61,186 nucleotides of DNA from Promicromonosporaceae bacterium (GTDB lineage Bacteria; Actinomycetota; Actinomycetes; Actinomycetales; Cellulomonadaceae): the NCBI GenBank assembly GCA_009783295.1, contig WRHK01000020.1, positions 1-61,186 of the forward strand, read 5' to 3'. The position numbers were made by a program, and so were the translations under genes. Each line of letters begins with the position of its first letter. The stretch's first letter is position 1. Of this stretch, positions 34,128 to 42,563 are shown piece after piece. The notes beneath the pieces are model-generated. The model did no database searches. It saw only the letters and a list, made by a program, of their open reading frames with translations, and was not told the origin of the DNA.

Positions 34128-36655
34128 CGGCAGGTCCCTAGCGCCAGCAGCACCCCGGCCGAGCCCGTGGCGAGGTCCGTCGAGAGCCGCAGCGCCTCGT
34201 GTCCGAGCACGACCGGCAGGCCGCCGAGCGACACGAGGTTCCGGCCGAACGCACCGAGGTGCTCGCGCAGTGCCGCGCGTGCGTCGTCGGCGAGCGCGCC
34301 CTCCACGTCCTCCGCGAGCCGGTGCAGTGCGAGGACGATGCCGGCGCGACCGTGGAACAGCCCTGCTTGCACCGCGAAGGACGACACGACCGTGCGGGCC
34401 AAGGCGTCGCGGGCGTCCTCGAGCTCGGGGGTGGGCCGGTGCCGTAGCAGCTCGAGCAGGGCGAGCAGCACGCCGCCGGTGCCGCCCGCGAGGAACGGCG
34501 GCCGCGTCTGCAGCACCTGCGGTGCGGCGGGGTCCCAGCCAAAGTCCGCGAGGTCTGCACGAAGGGCCTCCTCGGCGCGCGCGACGTGCGCTGCGTCACC
34601 GGTGCGCTCGTAGAGCCTCGTCCAGAACAGGCTGACGCCCGACCGTCCGTGGACGAGCCCCGGGCGCAGGACTCCGCGGCCGCTGTCGGCGACCCGCTGC
34701 GCAACGATGTCGCCCACCGCGACCGCACCCGCAACTGCCTCCTCCTCGCCTGTCAGGTCGGCGAGCCCGAGGTGGGCCAGGCCGATGCCGGCCAGCCCTC
34801 CGTACAGGTCGAGGCCAACATCGTCGACCGGCGTCTGGTCCACGCGGCGCAGGAGCTCTGCTGCCCGGTCCGCGCGGCCGACGCGCGCGAGCACGGACGC
34901 CATCCCGGCGAACCCGTCGAGCAACCCGGCGGAGACCGGCTGGGGGGACTGGAGCAGCCGCACCACGGCGGCGTCGAGCCAGTCCAGGTGCTCGCCCGGC
35001 ACGGCGACGTCGACTCGGCCGAGCGCGCCGATCACGCCCGCGGCGCCGGTCGCGACGTTCACGCCACCGCCCGGGACGTAGAACTGCTCCGCGTCGCCCG
35101 GGTAGAGGCGGTCGAGGCGTTCAAGGTCCGCGGCGGCGAGGATGCCGCCGGCGAGCAGGTCGCGGCACGCGGGCCAGGTGTCCTCGGCCGGAGTCGGCCA
35201 CGGCTGCCGCTCGGCCGTGCCTCCCAGGGCGGACGGCCCCTCGTGGGGGGCGGGCCCCAGGTCGCGCAGCACCGACTCCCGAAACCCGTCGCCGACGGGG
35301 AACGTGGCCGTGACCAGGTCGATCGTCTCGGCGAGCTTCTCGCGACCCCAGGTGAGCGTGTTGCCGAACGGGACGAACACCGCCAGCCGCAGCACGCCCA
35401 GGGCGTACCTGTCGACCGCGGGGCCCACATATCCGGGTGGCGCCATGAACCCGGCTGCACCGATGCCCTGAACGGCCTGGTCCGCCGACGGCGTCGCCGT
35501 CTCGAAGTCGATGAGCCGCACCGTGCCGTCGTCGGCGACGAGGACGTTGCCGGGGTGCAGGTCGCCGTAGGTGACGCCCCGGGCGTGGATGCCGGTGACG
35601 GCGGCCTCGACCTGGTCGAGAACGTGCTGCGACCAGGCGACGAAGTCTGCGAGCGCCGCGGGCGACCGGTCGCCGCGCAGTACCGGGTTGCGGCGCAGGG
35701 ATGCGTGCGACAGGGGCATGCCGTCCACGTACTCGCGAACGAGGAACTGGTGCTCGTTGCCGGGCCGGTGGTCGACCAGCTCCGGGATCCCTGGCACGCC
35801 CGCGAGCTGCTCAAGGGCCCACCGCTCGTGCTCGAGGCGCGTGACGGCGTCGTCCCCGTGCGCGTCGAGGCCCGCGAGCGGACGCGCCTCCCGCAGCAGT
35901 ACCTCGCGGCCGTCGCGCGTGTCCGTCCCGAGGTAGACGCCGCCACCGTTGGAGAAGTGCAGCGCCTTCGTCACCCGGTAGGGGAAGTCGCGAAGGCGTC
36001 CTGCGGCGCGCGCCTCGAGCGCGGGGCCGAGAACTGCTGGGATCGGGACCCACGGCGGCGGGCGGAAGCTCGGTCCGCGGTGGTCCTCGACGAGCTGTCC
36101 GTCGGGGTCGGTGATGAGGTACTCGACCTGCCCGCGGTCGTTGCGCCGCGTGATCGCCTTGAACCCGCCGTAGCGCACGTAGAGCGGGCCGTCCTCCCAG
36201 CGAAGGTCGCTGAGGATGTACGGGCCATGCAGCCCGCGCAGCCGCTCACCGAGGTCGCGCAGAAGGTTCTCGAGCTCGTGCTCGTCCGCGGGGTAGATGG
36301 TCACGAACTTGCCGCTCGACGAGCGCTCGCCGTACTTGCTGCTGCGCCGCACGAGGACCTCGGGTGACGTGAGGAACTTGAACGGCAGATGATGCTCGAC
36401 GCAGTAGTCCCGCGTGCGGCGCAGGATCTCCTCGGCGTCGGCCACCGACGCCGAGACGTGCACCTTCCAGCCCTGGGCGGGCAGCTCGGCGGCGCGCGGT
36501 GTGAGGCTGGCCCACTCCCCGTTGCCGCCCGCGTCCCAGCCGTCGGGGGTGGGGGGAAGGACGTCGCGGTACGCGGGGCCGCCGGTGCGACCGTGCGGGA
36601 GGTCGAAGAATGGCGTGTCGGCCCGGCAGTACCGCAGGTGGCGAAGGACGTTCAC
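34124..36655 (-). CDS. lanKC: class III lanthipeptide synthetase (LanKC)
   Basis: An 843-residue three-domain enzyme. The lyase domain (about 1-200) contains HLPFKFLTS and RRSSKYGERSSSGKFVTIYP. The Ser/Thr-kinase domain (about 225-500) has VTYGDLHPGNVLV and LIDFETA. The cyclase-like domain (about 530-843) has GLFHGRAGI and VHGRSGVS, where the zinc-binding Cys/His set of class I, II and IV cyclases is missing, which defines class III. It phosphorylates Ser/Thr and eliminates phosphate to give dehydroalanine/dehydrobutyrine, then may catalyse ring closure. GTG 36655 is chosen because the lyase domain starts there; upstream frame sequence lies within the M50 gene. No precursor Cys is available in this operon. 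Confidence 0.87.
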   Translation of the reverse strand: MNVLRHLRYCRADTPFFDLPHGRTGGPAYRDVLPPTPDGWDAGGNGEWASLTPRAAELPAQGWKVHVSASVADAEEILRRTRDYCVEHHLPFKFLTSPEVLVRRSSKYGERSSSGKFVTIYPADEHELENLLRDLGERLRGLHGPYILSDLRWEDGPLYVRYGGFKAITRRNDRGQVEYLITDPDGQLVEDHRGPSFRPPPWVPIPAVLGPALEARAAGRLRDFPYRVTKALHFSNGGGVYLGTDTRDGREVLLREARPLAGLDAHGDDAVTRLEHERWALEQLAGVPGIPELVDHRPGNEHQFLVREYVDGMPLSHASLRRNPVLRGDRSPAALADFVAWSQHVLDQVEAAVTGIHARGVTYGDLHPGNVLVADDGTVRLIDFETATPSADQAVQGIGAAGFMAPPGYVGPAVDRYALGVLRLAVFVPFGNTLTWGREKLAETIDLVTATFPVGDGFRESVLRDLGPAPHEGPSALGGTAERQPWPTPAEDTWPACRDLLAGGILAAADLERLDRLYPGDAEQFYVPGGGVNVATGAAGVIGALGRVDVAVPGEHLDWLDAAVVRLLQSPQPVSAGLLDGFAGMASVLARVGRADRAAELLRRVDQTPVDDVGLDLYGGLAGIGLAHLGLADLTGEEEAVAGAVAVGDIVAQRVADSGRGVLRPGLVHGRSGVSLFWTRLYERTGDAAHVARAEEALRADLADFGWDPAAPQVLQTRPPFLAGGTGGVLLALLELLRHRPTPELEDARDALARTVVSSFAVQAGLFHGRAGIVLALHRLAEDVEGALADDARAALREHLGAFGRNLVSLGGLPVVLGHEALRLSTDLATGSAGVLLALGTCR

Positions 36656-36669
36656 TGTGGTCTCCGCTT

Positions 36670-38307
36670 TCAGCGCCAGAACGGTGCGAGGTAGTTGAGG
36701 TAGAGCCACCGCCACGCCGGCCGGGTCCCGGCGTCGGCGACGGCGAAGCCTGTCGCCGACGCGGGGCGGGTGTCGGTGAGCCGGACGATGGTGACGGGCA
36801 GCTCGCCCTCGAGGTCGACGACCGGGAAGAGGGCCACGACAGGCGCCGTCCCCGGCTGCGGTGCGCCAGCCACGTGCACGGTCGCGAGGGGGCGGCTTGC
36901 CACGATCCCACGCCGCTCGAGCCTCACGGACGTGCCGGGGACGAGCGCGTCTGCGTCGGCGGATCGCGCGAGAACAAGCTGAGTGCCGCCGTCGCGCTGC
37001 ACGAACCCGCCCGTGACGGTGTAGGGCACGGGGGTGAACGCCATCGCGCCGACCGCGACGGTCACCAGCCCAGACACCAGCGCGCACCGTGCGCGGCTCG
37101 CGCCCGCTGCCAGCGCCTCGGCGAGCACTCGAGAGGCCTCGGTCAGGACGAACCGTGCGACCGCCGCGAGCAGGCACACCATCAGCACCGCTCCGACGAC
37201 GCCGAGCCCGAGCACCAGCGGTAGCCACAGGCCCAGCGCGGCCGCGACCAGGACAGCGGGAAAGAGGAGGGACGCGAGTCCGAAGGGTACGGCCCAGGGC
37301 CGGTCGGGCAGCTCGGAGGCGTAGCGACCGCCGAACAGTGCCCTCGCGACGGCGCGGCGCGCGTCGGTCATGGCCCGTTCGCGCAGGAACGGCACGTCCA
37401 GATGGCTCATGAGGGCGATGTACCCGTCGAGCTTGACGAGCGGGACGAGGTTCATCGTGGCGGTCACCACAGTGCTGGCGGCGAAGAGCAGCAGGGCGGA
37501 ACGCCAGTCGGGCCGCTCCGGCCCGACGACCAGCGCGGCCAGCGATGCCGCCGCGGCCGCGACGAGCTGCACCACGATCCCGGCGATCGCCACGCGCACG
37601 CGGGCGCGCCGATCGCGCAGCCGCCAGCCGTCGGTGACATCGCAGAAGAACGCAGGCGTGAGGTAGAAGAGCATGACGCCGAGACGGCTTGGCCGCCCGC
37701 CGGCGTACGCCAGCGCGGCCCCGTGCCCCACCTCATGCAAGGCCGTCGTGAGGAACGACGCCGCGACGACGGCGAGGAGCGCCCCGAGCGGCAGCGGGCG
37801 GGACAGCGCGTCGAGCAGCGCACCGCCTTGGACGGCCAGGACCACCAGCCCGACGGCCGCGAACGCGAGCGCCGCGACGACGACCCGCCGGTGCAGCAGG
37901 ACACGGGTCACCGGCTGCGCGACCTCGAACGCCCGCTCGGGGCGTGCCACAGTGAGCTGGAACGTCAGCGGCGGGACGTAGGTGAACAGGCGCGCACGCG
38001 CGGGCCCCCGCATGACACCGTCGTCGAGGAACCCCGCGCGCTGGAGCGACTCGAGCGCACGGACGACCGTCCCGGCGTCCCAGCGGCCCGCGCCAAGCGC
38101 GTCCACCAGGTCGTCGACCGTTCGGGTGCCGTCCAGCAGCATCAGCAGCCGCAGCATGTCCGCGGCGACCCGGACATAACGGCCGTCGGCGGTGCGCACC
38201 ACCGACGGTCCTCCGTCGGACCCCTGGTCGAGCTCCGTGCCCTCGGCAACCCGTGGCCGCTCGGGCAGGGGAGCGAGCGCGGGAGGCGCCTGGGTGCGTG
38301 CGCTCAC
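36670..38307 (-). CDS. daptide-type M50 intramembrane metalloprotease (MpaP-like)
   Basis: A 545-residue membrane protein. Residues about 30-105 look like a winged-helix/PqqD-type domain (VRVAADMLRLLMLLDGTRTVDDLVDAL). About eight hydrophobic helices follow. LHEVGHG (HExxH, about residue 190) and LVPLVKLDGY (site-2-protease LDG motif, about residue 294) are the zinc ligands. The C-terminal 130 residues are beta-rich, resembling a membrane-fusion or barrel-sandwich domain. It probably cleaves the leader at the membrane before export. GTG 38307 overlaps the permease stop by 4 bases. Confidence 0.82.
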   Translation of the reverse strand: MSARTQAPPALAPLPERPRVAEGTELDQGSDGGPSVVRTADGRYVRVAADMLRLLMLLDGTRTVDDLVDALGAGRWDAGTVVRALESLQRAGFLDDGVMRGPARARLFTYVPPLTFQLTVARPERAFEVAQPVTRVLLHRRVVVAALAFAAVGLVVLAVQGGALLDALSRPLPLGALLAVVAASFLTTALHEVGHGAALAYAGGRPSRLGVMLFYLTPAFFCDVTDGWRLRDRRARVRVAIAGIVVQLVAAAAASLAALVVGPERPDWRSALLLFAASTVVTATMNLVPLVKLDGYIALMSHLDVPFLRERAMTDARRAVARALFGGRYASELPDRPWAVPFGLASLLFPAVLVAAALGLWLPLVLGLGVVGAVLMVCLLAAVARFVLTEASRVLAEALAAGASRARCALVSGLVTVAVGAMAFTPVPYTVTGGFVQRDGGTQLVLARSADADALVPGTSVRLERRGIVASRPLATVHVAGAPQPGTAPVVALFPVVDLEGELPVTIVRLTDTRPASATGFAVADAGTRPAWRWLYLNYLAPFWR

Positions 38308-39021
38308 AGCACGTCCCGGCGCCTGGCGGCGGCCCATGCCGCGCAGGTCCCGACGGCCAACCAGACGACGATGACCGCGAGCGCGGCCGGCACCGCGAGC
38401 AGACCTGGACGCCCGTCACCATAGACGGAGCCCATCGCCATCGTGAGTGCGTACCTGCCCACACGCGGGGCGATGTGCTGCACCAGCTCGTCGACGAGCA
38501 GCGCCTGCACCAGCAGGATCCCGATCGCGCCGACCTGGCTGCGGACCAGCCAACCGACGGCCGCGCCCCACGGCGCCGCGAGCGCCGTCACGACGAAGAC
38601 ACCGAGCACCGTGTGCGTCGTCGACGGGCCCCAGACGGGGGCGATGTCCGCGGACCGGAGGAACACCCACGGCGACGCAGCGGCGAGGCCTCCGGCCAGG
38701 ACGCCGTAGGCGAGGCCCATCCCCACGGAGACGAGCATCGACACGGCCATGCCTCGCGCGCGGCTCCCGCTGACGTGCACGATGCGGCCGACCGCGCCTG
38801 TGGCGTGGTCGCGTGTGACGACGTTGGCCGCCCACAGCGCCGAGAAGAGCAGTAGCGTGAACCAGACGCGCGCCACGCCGTCGGTTGCCTCCTGGGCGGA
38901 GAGCCCGTCCGTGGAGAGCGCGAACCCCACCGCCGCGAGCATGCATGCGGCGACCCCGCCGAGCGCGAGGAGCAGCCAGCTCCAGCCTGTGAACGTCCGC
39001 TGCACGGCGGACACGAGCAGG

Positions 39022-39029
<8 letters not shown>
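38304..39029 (-). CDS. RiPP ABC exporter permease
   Basis: A 241-residue membrane protein with six hydrophobic segments and an ABC-2 permease style. It overlaps the ATPase gene by 8 bases and the protease gene by 4. The likely job is export of, or self-protection against, the mature membrane-active peptide. Confidence 0.8.
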
Positions 39030-39749
<720 letters not shown>

Positions 39750-39753
<4 letters not shown>

Positions 39754-39944
39754 CGTCTGCCCCGGGCGGCGTTGAGCGTCACCTGGGCGATGAATGCCAG
39801 CAGCAGGACGATTGTCACGACCAGCCCCGCCTGCTTCGCGGCACCGTCGAGCGTGGTCTGCGTGATGGCACCGGCCACGATGAGGAAGGGGAGAACGAGG
39901 GCGAGGGATCGGTTGTTTCGGTACCACCGGACTCGAGGGGACAC
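39750..39944 (-). CDS. small two-helix membrane protein of the RiPP operon
   Basis: A 64-residue protein with two predicted transmembrane helices (SLALVLPFLIVAGAITQ and AGLVVTIVLLLAFIAQVTL). GTG 39944 has the Shine-Dalgarno AAGGAG 5 bases upstream. It lies between the precursor genes and the exporter and overlaps the ATPase gene. A third exporter subunit or immunity peptide is plausible. Confidence 0.65.
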
Positions 39945-39982
39945 GAGCACTCCTTCGTCGATCTGTTTCACTTGAGGTGGTG

Positions 39983-40021
39983 CCCGGCCCGGGGGCGACT
40001 CTCTCTCGCCCCCGAGCCGGG
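39983..40021 (-). terminator. attenuator hairpin after precursor genes
   Basis: A 16-bp stem with one mismatch and a 7-base loop lies 20-60 bases after the second precursor stop and before the transport and enzyme genes. The arms begin CCCGGC and end GCCGGG; no T-run. It is likely to terminate most transcripts or protect the precursor mRNA, raising precursor over enzyme levels. Confidence 0.65.
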
Positions 40022-40041
40022 ACACCGTGAGTTGCCGGCGG

Positions 40042-40200
40042 TCAGGTGACCACAGCGCTCGCGACTCCGCCGTAGATCGCAGTCACAGCGAGCGAAACGA
40101 GCACGCCGTCCTTGAAGTTGTCCCAGAAGCCAGGGGCGTCCATGGGCTCAAGCTCCTGCATGTCGAGCTCGAGCGGGGCCAGGTCCGTCGTGTTGTTCAT
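40042..40200 (-). CDS. daptide-type precursor peptide A2
   Basis: A 52-residue peptide. The leader, residues 1-27, ends in LAPLELDMQELEPMDAPGFW plus D and closely matches the A1 leader. The core (about 28-52) is hydrophobic with few charges, contains two Ser and two Thr, no Cys, and ends in AVVT with the terminal Thr required for daptide C-terminal chemistry. It is shorter than A1. ATG 40200 has the strong ribosome site GAGAGGAGG. It lies 53 bases after the A1 stop and is followed by the hairpin. Confidence 0.85.
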   Translation of the reverse strand: MNNTTDLAPLELDMQELEPMDAPGFWDNFKDGVLVSLAVTAIYGGVASAVVT

Positions 40201-40253
40201 CGAGCACCTCCTCTCCAGAGGTCGGTCTGTCGTGGCACGGTGGCGTCACCGGG

Positions 40254-40442
40254 TCACGTGATGACGATCGAGGAGACGGAGACGGTCACGACGACGTAGC
40301 TGACGGCGCCGCTGACGGCCGCGCCACTGATGTAGCCCGTCACGTCCCAGAAGCCGGGGGCCTCCATCGCCTCGAGCTCCTGCATCTCGAGCTCGAGCGG
40401 TGCGAGGATCTCGCGCGCCTGAACATCGGTCAGGGTGTCCAT
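40254..40442 (-). CDS. daptide-type precursor peptide A1
   Basis: A 62-residue peptide. The leader has an acidic conserved block, APLELEMQELEAMEAPGFW, then D33. The core (about 34-62) reads VTGYISGAAVSGAVSYVVV, TVSVSSIVIT and is beta-branched and hydrophobic with no charge and no Cys. It carries five Ser and three Thr before the final Thr. These are possible substrates for LanKC dehydration, and the terminal Thr for the dehydrogenase/aminotransferase/methyltransferase route. The strong Shine-Dalgarno AAAGGAGG lies about 6 bases ahead of ATG 40442. Confidence 0.87.
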   Translation of the reverse strand: MDTLTDVQAREILAPLELEMQELEAMEAPGFWDVTGYISGAAVSGAVSYVVVTVSVSSIVIT

Positions 40443-40497
40443 GTCATTCCTCCTTTCGGTGTGTGGTCGGGGCGGTGGAACCGGACCGGACTCCGCT

Positions 40498-41769
40498 CTA
40501 GGCGGCCTCCGCACCGGTGGCTTGGTGGGCGAGCTCGTCGAGGCCCGCGCGCAGCGCCGCGAACAGCTCCGCGATGTCGGCGGGCGTGGACGTCAGCGCA
40601 GGGACGAGCTGGACCCCGTCGATCCCGGGGTGGACGACGACGCCCGCGCGCCTGACGGCCGCGACCAGGTCGCCGACCCGGTCGGCGGGAAGCAGTGCGC
40701 CGTCGTCGCCGCGTACGACGACGGCACGGAAACACCCCGTGCCGCGCGTAGCCGCCACAGCGGGGACAGTGGCGAGCAGGTCCGCGATCCCTGCGTCAAG
40801 CAGAGAGGCGACGCCGCGCCCGGCCGCGACAGCGTCGAGCCTGGTCATCTCCTGCAGCGTCGCGGAGATCGCGGCCGCGGCCACCGGCGTACCGGCCTGC
40901 GTCTCGCCGTGGATCAGCACAGCGCGGCGCTCATGGAACTCACGTGCCACCGACTCCGAGACCAGCACCGCGGACGCGGCGCACGTGCCGTTCGTCAGGC
41001 CCTTGGAGGTCAGCAGCACGTCCGGGGAGCCCGGCCACGACTCGCTCGCAAACAGTCTCCCGGTACGGCCGAACCCCGTCGCGACCTCGTCGGCGACCAG
41101 CAGGTAGCCGTGCTCGTCGCGCCCCGCCACGAGCTTCGCGACGAACTCCTCCGCCAGCGGGATCGCGCCCGTCCCGAGCAGCGGCTCGACGACGACGGCG
41201 GCGATCCGGTCGCCCTGCCGCGCCAGCAGCGCCTCGAGAGCGGCGACGTCGTTCGGCGCCACGTGTCGCACCATCCGCTGGTCGACCCCGTAGAGCCGCT
41301 GCCCCAGGTCCTCGCCGGTCAGCGAGAAGCTGCCGTAGGTCAGGCCGTGGTAGCTGCCCGTCAGCCCGACCACGACCTGGCGCCGCTCCTGCCCTCGGAG
41401 CACCTGGTAGTGCCGCGCCAGCTTCATGACCAGGTCGTTCGCGGCGCCGCCCGACGTCGAGAACAGCGCCCGGGCGAAGCGCCCGCCCGTCGCCTCGACG
41501 AGTGCCTCGGCTGCGCGGCGGGCCCAGACGCTCTCGAACCGGAACGTGTTGAGGTAGGACGCGTCGCGCAGGGCGGCCGCGGACGCCTCGGCGATCGCCT
41601 CGTTGCCGTACCCCAGGTTGGTGTTCCACAGGCCGCTTGTCCCGTCCAGGAGCGTGCGACCGTCTGCGAGGCGCAGCCGGACCCCGTGCGCCGAGGCCAG
41701 GCAGAGGTTGTCGTCGCCGTGGCTTGCCGGAGCGAGGAAGAACGGCCAGAGAGCAGGAGCGCGGGTCAC
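40498..41769 (-). CDS. daptide-type class III aminotransferase (MpaD-like)
   Basis: A 423-residue PLP-dependent fold-type I aminotransferase. It has the GTSGLWNTNLGYG N-terminal block, STSGGAANDLVMKLAR phosphate-binding region, ADEVATGFGRTG with the PLP-binding Asp, and TSKGLTNG with the Schiff-base Lys. In daptide biosynthesis it converts the C-terminal ketone to an amine. ATG/GTG at 41769 overlaps the methyltransferase stop by 4 bases. The 55-base gap that follows leads to precursor A1. Confidence 0.88.
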   Translation of the reverse strand: MTRAPALWPFFLAPASHGDDNLCLASAHGVRLRLADGRTLLDGTSGLWNTNLGYGNEAIAEASAAALRDASYLNTFRFESVWARRAAEALVEATGGRFARALFSTSGGAANDLVMKLARHYQVLRGQERRQVVVGLTGSYHGLTYGSFSLTGEDLGQRLYGVDQRMVRHVAPNDVAALEALLARQGDRIAAVVVEPLLGTGAIPLAEEFVAKLVAGRDEHGYLLVADEVATGFGRTGRLFASESWPGSPDVLLTSKGLTNGTCAASAVLVSESVAREFHERRAVLIHGETQAGTPVAAAAISATLQEMTRLDAVAAGRGVASLLDAGIADLLATVPAVAATRGTGCFRAVVVRGDDGALLPADRVGDLVAAVRRAGVVVHPGIDGVQLVPALTSTPADIAELFAALRAGLDELAHQATGAEAA

Positions 41770-42563
41770 GGGCGCACCCCCGCCTCGAGGAGCACCGCCG
41801 GGCGGCCCGCGCCCGCCGGGGCCAGCTCGTGCGTCGCGAGCACGTCAAGCCCGTGCTGATGCAGCTCGGCCTCGAGCGTCCCGCGCGGCACGACCGTGAC
41901 GACCGACGTACACACCTGGACGCGCCCGTCGGTGTCCGGCGTGGGGACGATCACCACGGTGCACTCGGTCCTGGACCCCGACCAGTCCTCGAAGAGCGTG
42001 TAGCGGCGGCCGCTCGCCCCCGTGAGCTCCTCGCCTGGACCGTTCGCGCCAGCCGACCGCTGCACGGTCGACAGCAAGAACCGTCCCCCGGGAGCCAGGT
42101 GCCGCGCGACGGCCGCGAAGAGCTCCTGTCGGCCGTCTGCGTCCAGCAGCGACACCGAAGTCGTACCGAGCACGATGGCGTCGAACGTGCGGCCGAGGTC
42201 GAACGAGCGCATATCCCCCACCACGGTGCGGCAGCGCCTCGAGAGCCGGGGCGGGAGCGCCTCGAGCCGGCTGTCCAGCAACCCGAGCATGCTCGCGGAG
42301 AGGTCGAGCGCCACGACCTCCAGTCCCAGCACCAGCAGCGGGATGGTGAGCCGCCCCGAGCCGGCGGCGAGCTCCAGCACCGGCCCGCGCACTCCGCGCA
42401 GCTGAGTCGCCAGCTCCGAGACCTCGTGCCGGTCCCTGTCGGCGAGATCGTGGTAGATCGCCGCGCCTACGGCGTCGTACACGTCGTGGAACGTCACTGC
42501 GTCGCCGTGCGCCTCCACTGCCGCCTGCGCGGGTCCTGTGAGCCGAACGGTCGCGGCGCTCAC
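41766..42563 (-). CDS. daptide-type SAM-dependent methyltransferase (MpaM-like)
   Basis: A 265-residue class I methyltransferase. VLELAAGSGRLTIPLL is motif I, VVALDLSASML the acidic end of strand 2, and RTFDAIVLGTTSVSLL motif II/IV. In daptide clusters this enzyme dimethylates the new C-terminal amine. GTG 42563 overlaps the LLM-fusion stop (GTGA). Confidence 0.88.
   Translation of the reverse strand: MSAATVRLTGPAQAAVEAHGDAVTFHDVYDAVGAAIYHDLADRDRHEVSELATQLRGVRGPVLELAAGSGRLTIPLLVLGLEVVALDLSASMLGLLDSRLEALPPRLSRRCRTVVGDMRSFDLGRTFDAIVLGTTSVSLLDADGRQELFAAVARHLAPGGRFLLSTVQRSAGANGPGEELTGASGRRYTLFEDWSGSRTECTVVIVPTPDTDGRVQVCTSVVTVVPRGTLEAELHQHGLDVLATHELAPAGAGRPAVLLEAGVRP

Noticed and set aside
34124-36655. 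Class IV synthetase (LanL)
   Set aside because: The zinc-binding Cys-Cys-His set of the cyclase domain is missing, so class III fits better.
34124-37228. LanKC starting 190 codons further upstream
   Set aside because: That extension lies within the M50 protease gene, reads Arg/Gly-rich, and GTG 36655 with a ribosome site begins the lyase domain exactly.
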